From: an uncultured Collinsella sp.
GTDB taxonomy: Bacteria; Actinomycetota; Coriobacteriia; Coriobacteriales; Coriobacteriaceae
Assembly (NCBI GenBank): GCA_902464565.1
Contig: CABQJV010000004.1
Span: 49,648 to 113,647, forward strand
Reading direction: 5' to 3'
DNA: 64,000 nucleotides
Below the pieces are notes generated by a model, which had not been told where the DNA came from, ran no database searches, and saw only the letters and a program-made list of their open reading frames with translations. Below, piece after piece: positions 1 through 7,700 of this stretch (position 1 is the first letter of the stretch; each line of letters begins with the position of its first letter). The translations under genes were made by a program, and so were the position numbers.

Positions 1-1619
1 GCGACATCCTGGGCGTGACCGGCGTGGTTGTGCGCACCCAGCGCGGCCAGCTTTCCGTTGCCCCTAAGAGCGCGACCCTGCTTTCCAAGGCCGTTCGTCC
101 GCTGCCCGAGAAGTTCCACGGTCTTTCCGACAAGGAGACCCGCTATCGCCAGCGCTATGTCGACCTGATCGCCAACGACGACGTTCGCGAGACCTTCCGT
201 AAGCGTTCGCAGATTCTCTCCACCTTCCGTCGCTTTATGGAGTCCGACGGCTACATGGAGGTCGAGACCCCCATCCTGCAGACCATCCAGGGCGGCGCTA
301 CTGCCAAGCCGTTCATTACCCACTTCAACGCGCTCGATCAGGAGTGCTACCTGCGTATTGCCACCGAGCTGCACCTCAAGCGCTGCATCGTCGGTGGTTT
401 TGAGCGCGTGTTCGAGATCGGCCGCATCTTCCGTAACGAGGGCATGGACCTTACCCACAACCCCGAGTTCACCACGATGGAGGCCTACCGTGCCTTCTCC
501 GACCTCGAGGGCATGAAGGCGCTCGCCCAGGGCGTCATTAAGGCGGCTAACAAGGCCATCGGCAACCCCGAGGTCATCGAGTACCAGGGCCAGACCATCG
601 ACCTTTCTGGTGAGTGGGCCAGCCGTCCCATGACCGACATCGTCTCCGACGTGCTCGGCAAGCAGGTCACCATCGACACGCCGGTCGAGGAGCTTGCTTC
701 CGCCGCGCGCGAGAAGGGCCTGGAGATTAAGCCCGAGTGGACCGCCGGCAAGATTATCGCCGAGATCTACGATGAGCTGGGCGAGGACACCATCGTCAAC
801 CCGACCTTCGTGTGCGATTACCCCATCGAGGTCAGCCCGCTTGCCAAGCGTTTTGAGGACGACCCGCGCCTGACGCACCGCTTTGAGCTGGTTATTGCCG
901 GCCACGAGTACGCCAACGCGTTCTCCGAACTCAACGACCCGGTCGACCAGGCCGAGCGCTTTGCCGCCCAGATGGCCGAGAAGGCCGGCGGCGACGATGA
1001 GGCCATGGAGTATGACGAGGACTACGTGCGCGCCCTCGAGTACGGTATGCCTCCCGCGGGCGGTATTGGCATTGGTATCGACCGCGTGGTCATGCTGCTT
1101 ACCAACCAGGCTTCTATCCGCGACGTGCTGCTGTTCCCGCACATGAAGCCCGAGAAGGGTTTCCAGTCCGGTGCCGCTGCCGCCAAGGCTGCCGAGGCCG
1201 GCAACGCCGCGAGCCCATTCGTTAAGTCGCTTAAGCCCACGCTCGATTACTCCAAGATCGCCGTTGAGCCGCTGTTTGAGGAGTTCGTCGACTTTGATAC
1301 CTTCTCCAAGAGCGACTTCCGCGCTGTGAAGGTCAAGGCATGCGAGGCCGTCAAGAAGTCCAAGAAGCTGCTGAACTTTACGCTCGACGACGGCACCCGC
1401 ACCGACCGCACCATCCTCTCCGGTATTCACGCTTATTACGAGCCCGAGGACCTGGTTGGCAAGACCTTGCTCGCCATCACCAACCTGCCTCCGCGCAAGA
1501 TGATGGGTATTCCCAGCTGCGGCATGCTGATCAGCGCTGTCCACGAGGAGGAGGGCGAGGAGCGCCTCAACCTGATCCAGCTCGACGCCTCCATCCCCGC
1601 CGGCGCAAAGATGTACTAA
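1..1619 (+). CDS. lysS: Lysine--tRNA ligase, class II, with C-terminal tRNA-binding domain (5' partial)
   Basis: The enzyme charges tRNA-Lys with lysine in the cytoplasm. The gene enters the window already open; the first whole codon is at base 3 and the start lies upstream. The first residues (GVVVRTQRGQLSV) are the end of the OB-fold anticodon-binding domain. Class II motif 2 (FERVFEIGRIFRNEG) is near 400-445 and motif 3 (GGIGIGIDRVVMLL) near 1057-1098. A typical bacterial LysRS would end near 1160. Here a linker is followed by a second module at about 1285-1616 (DFRAVKVKACEAVKKSKKLL, GMLISAVHEEEGEERLNL) that resembles the Trbp111/EMAPII tRNA-binding domain usually fused to MetRS. The TAA stop is followed 3 bases later by a palindromic repeat. 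Identity is certain; the origin of the extra domain is inferred from motif similarity. Confidence 0.97.
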   Translation, partial: DILGVTGVVVRTQRGQLSVAPKSATLLSKAVRPLPEKFHGLSDKETRYRQRYVDLIANDDVRETFRKRSQILSTFRRFMESDGYMEVETPILQTIQGGATAKPFITHFNALDQECYLRIATELHLKRCIVGGFERVFEIGRIFRNEGMDLTHNPEFTTMEAYRAFSDLEGMKALAQGVIKAANKAIGNPEVIEYQGQTIDLSGEWASRPMTDIVSDVLGKQVTIDTPVEELASAAREKGLEIKPEWTAGKIIAEIYDELGEDTIVNPTFVCDYPIEVSPLAKRFEDDPRLTHRFELVIAGHEYANAFSELNDPVDQAERFAAQMAEKAGGDDEAMEYDEDYVRALEYGMPPAGGIGIGIDRVVMLLTNQASIRDVLLFPHMKPEKGFQSGAAAAKAAEAGNAASPFVKSLKPTLDYSKIAVEPLFEEFVDFDTFSKSDFRAVKVKACEAVKKSKKLLNFTLDDGTRTDRTILSGIHAYYEPEDLVGKTLLAITNLPPRKMMGIPSCGMLISAVHEEEGEERLNLIQLDASIPAGAKMY

Positions 1620-1622
1620 CTT

Positions 1623-1947
1623 GTTACGCGGTTCTACGAACCGCGTAACGGCTCGACGCTGCGCGGGCCGCATTTGGACAATCTGACGTTCAACTTCAAG
1701 GGCGCGACCTAGGTGGTTACGCGGGTTTACCAACCCGCGTAACCAGTTGACGCTGCGCGCCGCCCAGGTCGACAATTTGTCATTCAAAAGGCAAGGCATG
1801 ACCAGAAGGTCTATGCCTTGCCTTTTTCATGCCAACTTGTTCGACCTGGACGGCGCTCGCTGGCGTTGCCAAAACATCGGCGTTGCCGGAGTAGTCATTG
1901 GGGACGTTCTTGTTTGACTGGTCATTTAAGAACGTCCCCAATGACTA
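1623..1947. repeat. Intergenic foldback repeat element, copy 1 (with a truncated copy inside)
   Basis: This fills the 447-base gap between lysS and the next gene; no coding sequence was seen. Two GTTACG-type palindromes occur (arms 1623-1634/1638-1649 and 1715-1727/1732-1744). Each is followed by a GACGCTGC block, so the first looks like a truncated copy. The second copy continues as a nested foldback: outer arms 1757-1775 and 1837-1856, and an inner hairpin 1786-1826 with apex GACCAGAAGGTC. It ends with a 20-bp perfect inverted repeat (1892-1911/1928-1947) containing CATTGGGGACGTTC. The same architecture recurs at 42918-43133. Confidence 0.85.
1786..1827 (+). terminator. Intrinsic terminator-like hairpin after lysS
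   Basis: A 14-bp stem (1786-1799 with 1813-1826) is followed by a run of five T on the plus strand. It is the inner hairpin of the foldback element and probably also ends lysS transcription. Confidence 0.6.
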
Positions 1948-2066
1948 GGGGGTCTACCGACGCATTGGGGGTTTGCGCCTTCCATGCATGACAGCCGTCT
2001 CTTTTATGTTTCCTTTAGCCGTTGCTGCCTAGGATGGGGGTTAGTCGGTAGGAAGGGAGCGTCTAT

Positions 2067-3635
2067 ATGGACGACGCGAGCGAGCGTTCAATCGAAGAGG
2101 ACATGCTCGATCAGTTCAATTACTTTGATGATGAAGACGAGGAGCTGATCGACCGTCGCGAGCCAGCGCCGCTTGATTCCTTTGATCTGGTCGATGAAGA
2201 GACTGATGAGGTTGAGGACGAATCAACGGAGCCCCCACAGTCTTCGCGCCTTAACTCGCTGCTTTCGAGAGCCCCCATGCACCACGGCGTTCGTGCCGGC
2301 GCGCTCCATATGAAAACTGACTGGCACCAGATCGTGACGGCAGGCGATGAGCTTGCCGTCGATGCGCCGCTCACCGATAAATCATCCATCATCTGCCGCA
2401 CCGGCATGCTTATGCTGGCAAGCGGAACGGGTGCCTGGCGCGTGCGCGATACCATGAATCGTGTTGCCGCCGTACTCGGTGTCACCATCCACGTTGACTT
2501 AAGTCTTCTGTCGTTTGAGTGCACCTGCATCGAAGATGGCCACTGCTTTAACGAGGTTGTCAGCCTGCCCACAACGGGAGTCAATACCCATCGCATTTGG
2601 ATGATGGAGAGCTTCTTAAAGGAAATCGAGACGTATGGGCGCCGGTTTACCGTGCACGAATACCACGAGATGCTCAAGACCGTTGAGAGTTCAAAACCTG
2701 ATTACGCGCCTTGGCAACAGGGCCTTGCGGCAGCTTGTGCTTGCGGCGCCTTCGTCTTTTTGCTCGGCGGCGGCCCTATCGAGATGGCCTGCGCGTTTGT
2801 GGGCGCGGGTGTCGGCAACTTTGCCCGCTCTCATATTCTCAAGCAAGGCCTTGGTCAGTTCAGCGCGCTGACGACCGGCGTTGCGCTCGCTTGCGTTTCG
2901 TATCTGCTGGCATTGCTCGGCCTTGGCCAGGTCATACCGGGGGCAATGTCGCACCAAGAAGGCTATATCGGCGCCATGCTCTTTGTGATTCCCGGCTTTC
3001 CGCTCATTACGGCAGGCCTCGACATCGCTAAGCTCGACATGCGAAGCGGTATCGAGCGCCTTTCATATGCCGTATCGATTATTGTGATGGCGACGCTCGT
3101 AGGTTGGATGGTTGCCGAGTGTGTTGGCCTGGCGCCGGACGACTTTGCGCCGCTCGGCCTTTCGCCGCTTGCTCTTACGCTCCTGCGCGTGGTGATGAGC
3201 TTCGTTGGCGTATTCGGCTTCTCGGTGATGTTCAACAGCCCGGTAAAGATGGCCGCGGCAGCTGGGTTGATCGGCGCCGTGTCCAATACCCTGCGCCTTA
3301 CGCTCGTCGATGCGCCGACGGTGCTTCCCTTCCTGGGCCTGAGCGCAGGCATGCCTCCCGAGGCGGCCGCGTTTATCGGCGCGCTGGTATCGGGTCTGCT
3401 GGCAAGCTTGGCCGAAGTCAAGCTCACCTACCCGCGCATCGCTCTCACGGTGCCTTCGATTGTCATTATGGTGCCTGGTCTGTATCTCTATCGCTCTATG
3501 TATTACATGTGCACCTTCGACACGGTCAACATGCTCGGCTGGTTTGTGCGCGCAGTGCTCATCGTGGCGTTTCTGCCCGTTGGCTTGGGCGTGGCGAGAA
3601 CCCTCACCGACCCTCGCTGGCGCCATACCAGCTAA
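2067..3635 (+). CDS. Threonine/serine exporter family protein (ThrE type)
   Basis: This is a 522-residue membrane protein that probably exports threonine/serine or small peptides. Residues 1 to about 65 are very acidic (Asp/Glu-rich) and probably cytoplasmic. A soluble DUF1212-type segment follows, with several membrane helices from about residue 220. The C-terminal third looks like a ThrE_2 module. Glycine/alanine-rich helices such as LAAACACGAFVFLLGGG and VIPGFPLITAGLDIAKLDMRSG fit this family; in many bacteria the two modules are separate proteins, so this is the fused form. The ATG at 2067 is preceded by GGAAGGGAG. A palindromic repeat starts immediately after the stop. Substrate is inferred from the family only. 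Confidence 0.85.
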   Translation: MDDASERSIEEDMLDQFNYFDDEDEELIDRREPAPLDSFDLVDEETDEVEDESTEPPQSSRLNSLLSRAPMHHGVRAGALHMKTDWHQIVTAGDELAVDAPLTDKSSIICRTGMLMLASGTGAWRVRDTMNRVAAVLGVTIHVDLSLLSFECTCIEDGHCFNEVVSLPTTGVNTHRIWMMESFLKEIETYGRRFTVHEYHEMLKTVESSKPDYAPWQQGLAAACACGAFVFLLGGGPIEMACAFVGAGVGNFARSHILKQGLGQFSALTTGVALACVSYLLALLGLGQVIPGAMSHQEGYIGAMLFVIPGFPLITAGLDIAKLDMRSGIERLSYAVSIIVMATLVGWMVAECVGLAPDDFAPLGLSPLALTLLRVVMSFVGVFGFSVMFNSPVKMAAAAGLIGAVSNTLRLTLVDAPTVLPFLGLSAGMPPEAAAFIGALVSGLLASLAEVKLTYPRIALTVPSIVIMVPGLYLYRSMYYMCTFDTVNMLGWFVRAVLIVAFLPVGLGVARTLTDPRWRHTS

Positions 3636-3668
3636 TTGGTGCAAGGGGGACAGGTTACTTTGCACCAA
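3636..3668. repeat. Small palindromic repeat with GGGACAGG core
   Basis: TTGGTGCAA (3636-3644) pairs with TTGCACCAA (3660-3668) around a loop containing GGGGGACAGGTTACT. It abuts the stop codon of the ThrE-type gene. The same core lies in the loops or stems of palindromes at 29694, 32408, 35431, 35486, 62076 (GGGATAGG variant) and 63871. Confidence 0.7.
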
Positions 3669-3671
3669 ATG

Positions 3672-3738
3672 AGTTGCGGTGAAATAGGGACTGAATTGTT
3701 GCTTAAAGGGTCAAAACAGTCCGTATTCCACCGCAACT
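3672..3738. repeat. Inverted-repeat pair AGTTGCGGTG-AATA, copy 1
   Basis: Arms at 3672-3693 and 3717-3738 are near-perfect inverted repeats that begin AGTTGCGGTG and end CCGCAACT. A second copy at 47044-47110 has the same terminal 10 bp but a different inner stem. This and the preceding palindrome occupy much of the 311-base gap 3636-3946. Confidence 0.75.
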
Positions 3739-3851
3739 TATGGGGTCGGGGGTTTTGGTGCCCTGCATCTCCACAAACTCAACGCTTACGAAGCGCGCGC
3801 CGTTCGTGTTAGGGTAGTTCCACCACATAAGTAGTCGCAGACGCGCGTAAC

Positions 3852-3905
3852 ACGGGCGGGCGAGATGAAGTTCCAACAGCTCCATCTTGCCCGCCCGTTT
3901 TTGTT
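3852..3905 (+). terminator. Intrinsic terminator upstream of the DUF2798 gene (possible attenuator)
   Basis: A strong GC-rich stem (CGGGCGGGC near 3853, pairing with GCCCGCCCG at 3889-3897, plus an inner AGATG/CATCT stem) is followed by TTTTTG. It ends about 40 bases before the start of the DUF2798 gene. It could terminate an upstream transcript, act as an attenuator, or end a small RNA. No known riboswitch was recognised before it. Confidence 0.65.
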
Positions 3906-3946
3906 GCGTGGTGCCGCGGCGTAACACAGAAAGGAATCTGCCCTTC

Positions 3947-4495
3947 ATGCCTATCAACAAACGAGAGAGCCTGCTGTTCACCTTTATCATGTGCTTTTGC
4001 ATGGTGCTCTGGATGAGCATCTACAACGTTGCCCTGCAGCACGGGGCCATCAACGGCGAGGTCGTTGCCGCTGCGTGGCTCGGCTTCCCCGTTGCCTACA
4101 TTTTTGCCATGTGCTGCGACTGGTTCGTCGCCAGCCCGCTCGCCAAGGGTTTCGCCTTTAAGTACTTGGTCACGCCGGGCAAGAGCTCGCCGCTTGCCAT
4201 GACGCTCGCCGTCAGCTCCTGCATGGTCGTTCCCATGGTTATCATCATGTCGCTGTACGGTGCCTGCGAGGGTCTGACGCACATGCCCGGCGGCATCCTT
4301 GCGAACCTGTATTCCGTGCCCGCGATCTGGATGATCAACATCCCGCATAATTTTGTGATGGCGCTGCCGTGGAACCTTTTGGTAGCCGGTCCGATTTCCC
4401 ACTTCGTCTTCCGTCGCGCCTTCCCTGTGGGGACGGTTTTCGAGGAGGAGCATGCCGAGCTCTTGGAGCAGGCTATGGCTCCTGAGTGCGAGTAG
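3947..4495 (+). CDS. DUF2798 family integral membrane protein
   Basis: This is a 182-residue polytopic membrane protein of unknown function, assigned to DUF2798 by its helix pattern. Four hydrophobic segments are visible: LLFTFIMCFCMVLWMSIYNV, a central FPVAYIFAMCCDW, AVSSCMVVPMVIIMSLYG and a C-terminal segment near NFVMALPWNLLVAGPISHFV. The frame is open further upstream, but ATG 3947 has an AAAGGA ribosome-binding site and begins the conserved MPINKRESLL. The gene stands alone, with a terminator-like hairpin on each side. Confidence 0.75.
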   Translation: MPINKRESLLFTFIMCFCMVLWMSIYNVALQHGAINGEVVAAAWLGFPVAYIFAMCCDWFVASPLAKGFAFKYLVTPGKSSPLAMTLAVSSCMVVPMVIIMSLYGACEGLTHMPGGILANLYSVPAIWMINIPHNFVMALPWNLLVAGPISHFVFRRAFPVGTVFEEEHAELLEQAMAPECE

Positions 4496-4660
4496 CTCGC
4501 TTAGGGATCTGCTGAGCGCGGGCGACTTGCTTGGTTGGAGCCCTAAGCGTGGATAGCTCTCTCGGCGACATCGCGGGCGTGAGCGGTGCGCATGACCGGA
4601 GGGCCCGTGCTGCTCCGTTGCCCGACGTGCTAGCGCGCAGAACAATCTGTTGGTGCATTC

Positions 4661-4695
4661 GGCGGCTGCTGAAGCGTTTCGGCAGCCGCTTTTTA
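4661..4695 (+). terminator. Intrinsic terminator after the DUF2798 gene
   Basis: GCGGCTGC and GCAGCCGC form a stem around GAAGCGTTTC-like loop sequence, followed by TTTTTAT. The 165 bases between the DUF2798 stop and this hairpin hold no recognised gene. Confidence 0.75.
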
Positions 4696-4706
4696 TACGG
4701 AGTTTA

Positions 4707-4727
4707 AATACAACAGTCTGTTGTATT
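4707..4727. promoter_or_regulatory. Perfect 21-bp palindrome, putative TetR operator
   Basis: AATACAACAG and CTGTTGTATT flank a single central T. The site sits 50 bases upstream of the activase gene, whose last codons overlap a TetR-type regulator gene. Size and symmetry fit a TetR-family operator, so autoregulation of the two-gene unit is the likely role. Confidence 0.7.
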
Positions 4728-4776
4728 ACGTAGAGTGGTATATCTCTAGCGGGAAAAATGCGAGAGACGGAGCATT

Positions 4777-7700
4777 ATGGCGTTGCTAGTAGGACTGGAC
4801 GTAGGGTCGACGACGACCAAAGTTTACGCGATGCACGAGGATATGACCGAGGCGTGGTGGGGATATCGCCGCCACGGGGCGTGTCAGACAGCGAGCGTGC
4901 GCGCCATGCTCGGCGAGCTCGCCGAGCGCTTTCCCCATGAGTCACTGCGCGTTGCGGTGACCGGCTCGGGTGCGCGCGATATCGCGACCGCGCTGGGCGC
5001 CTCGTACGTTCAGGAGGTGGTCGCCAACGCGCTCGCGATCAGCAGGTTCTATCCGCAGACGCGCTGCGCCATCGAGCTGGGCGGCCAAGACGCCAAGATG
5101 ATCTTCTTCCGCACCAACGATAAGGGAGACATCGAGGTTGCCGACATGCGCATGAACGGCTCGTGCGCAGGCGGTACCGGTGCATTTATCGACGAGATGG
5201 CAAAGCTCATGGGGGTCGGCACCGAATCGGGCGAGTTCGAGCAGCTCGCAAGCCGGGGAACGACCGTCCACGAGGTCTCGGGCCGCTGCGGCGTGTACGC
5301 AAAGACCGATATCCAGCCGCTGCTCAACGAGGGCATTCCTACCACCGACCTGGCGCTTTCGGCGCTTCACGCGGTCGCCCGCCAAACGATCGGCGGTCTG
5401 GCCCAGGGTATCGACATCGAGCCGCCGGTAATCTTCGAGGGCGGTACGCTCGCCTACAACCCCACACTGGTCCGCGTGTTCCGGGAGCAACTGAATCTAT
5501 CGGACGATCAGGTTATCGTCCCGCGCGATCCGCAGATCATGGTCGCGCGCGGTGCCGCCCTGTCGCTGACCGACATGTTCGCATCGTCCCAACCGATCGA
5601 CCTTCCCGACGCTTTTGTCCGGCTGGATAAGCTCGAGACGGTCGCGCCCGCAAGCGGGGAGGGACGTCTTGCCCAGCCCTTTTTTGCCACACCTGCCGAG
5701 CAGGCGGATTTTACGGCACGCCATGGCAAAGAGACGCCGGCAAAGGGTCCGGATGCGTATGCGCCCGGAGAGACGGTGCGTGTGGCGCTCGGTATCGATT
5801 CGGGGAGCACGACGACCAAGTTCGCCCTGGTCGATGAGGCGGGTGAGCTTGTCGATTCGTTCTACGCGTCTAATAACGGCAGACCGCTCGACGTCGCCCA
5901 ACAGGGTCTTGTCAGCTTGAAGAACCGCTGGGAGACAGCGGGAGTCACGCTTGCGATCGATGCCGTGGGCACCACGGGATACGGCGAGGAGCTTTTCGCG
6001 CGCGCGTTCCACGCCGACTACCATACGGTCGAGACGGTCGCGCACGCCCGCGCCGCGTGCGCATGCGTTCCCGATGCGACCTTCGTGCTCGACATCGGCG
6101 GACAGGATATGAAGGCCATCTGGCTCAACCACGGCGTGCTGACCGATATCGTCGTCAACGAGGCGTGCTCTGCGGGCTGCGGCTCGTTCCTCGAGGGTTT
6201 TGCCAAAAACCTCGGAATAGCCGTTGAGGATATCGCGACCGAGGCATTTTCGTCCAAAGCCCCCGCCGTTCTCGGCAGCCGCTGCACGGTGTTCATGAAC
6301 AGCAGCGTCGTTTCCGAGCAGCGGCGCGGTAAGGGCCCGGGCGAAATCATGGCCGGTCTCTGCCGTTCGATTATCGAGAACGTGTTCACCAAGGTCATTC
6401 GCGTTTCAAATCTCAACCGTCTGGGCGACAAAGTCGTCGTCCAGGGCGGCACGTTCCGAAACGACGCGGTGCTGCGCGCATTCGAGCAGTATCTGGGCAA
6501 ACCCGTCACGCGTGCGCCCCACCCGGGGCTGATGGGCGCTATCGGTATCGCCCTGCTCGCGCGCGAGGAATGCCGCAAGGGCGACGCCGGCACGTCGTTT
6601 ATCGGGCTCGATGCCGTGGAGCGCTTCGAGCATCGCGAGTTCGGCGGCGTTACCTGCCGTCGGTGCAACAACCGCTGCCAGCGCGCGGTCGTGGCATTTG
6701 GCGACGGCTCGCTTTACGTCACGGGCAATCGCTGCCCGCGCGGCGGCGCCATCTCATGGAATGAGCTCGTGCGCGAGGTTCCCGCGGCGGAGGAGCTGCG
6801 TCCGCAGGGTGCTTGCGAGGCACAGGCACCCGGCACGGGGCGCGACCGGACCGCGGCTGCCCCCAATCTCTTTGTCGACCGCGAGAAGCTGCTGTTCGAG
6901 TCGTACCCCACGGTTCCCGTCTGCGGGGGGCGCGATGTCACGATCGGCATTCCCCGTGTGCTCGAGTTCTGGGACACCATGCCGTTCTGGTCGACGTTCT
7001 TCAGCACGCTCGGCTTTAAGGTGCGCGTCTCGGGACGCAGCACCAAGGCGATGTACGAGCGCGGTCTGGCGCACGTCACATCCGACACCGTGTGCTTCCC
7101 GGCCAAGCTCGTCCACGGGCACATCCGCAATCTCGTCGACGCCGGCGTCGACCGCATCTTCATGCCCATCATCACGACGGTGCCCACCGAAAACACCGCC
7201 TCTACCAGCGAGTGGATGTGCGCCGTCGTAAAGGGATACCCCTACGTGATGCGCAATTCCGATAACCCGGAGGAGCGTTTCGGCGTTCCGTTCGATACGC
7301 CGCTGTTCCACTGGTACGACGAGGGCGACCGAAACCGCCAGCTCAAGGCGTGGTGCAAGGAGACCTTCGATATCGATGCCGACCTGGTTGCCAAGGCGAC
7401 CGAGCAGGCGGACCGCGCGCAGGAGACGTTTGAGAACCAGCTGCAGCTGCGCGGCAGGCAGGTGCTCGAGAACGTGCGCGAGGACGGCGGCTACGCGGTG
7501 GTGATCGCTTCGCGCCCGTACCACAACGACCCGCTGGTCAACCACGGGCTGCCCAAGCTCTTCTCTGAGCGCGGCATCCCCGTGCTGACGCCCGATGCGG
7601 TGCCGGGGGTCTGCAACGTCGATCTTTCCAACAGCCGCATCGACATCGTGAACAACTACCATGCGCGCATGCTGTCGTGCGCGGTCATCGTCGCATCGAC

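Noticed and set aside
4496..4660. GC-rich spacer after the DUF2798 gene considered as a 4.5S-like or other structured RNA
   Set aside because: No signal recognition particle RNA core or known riboswitch motif could be identified; it may simply be a 3' untranslated region.
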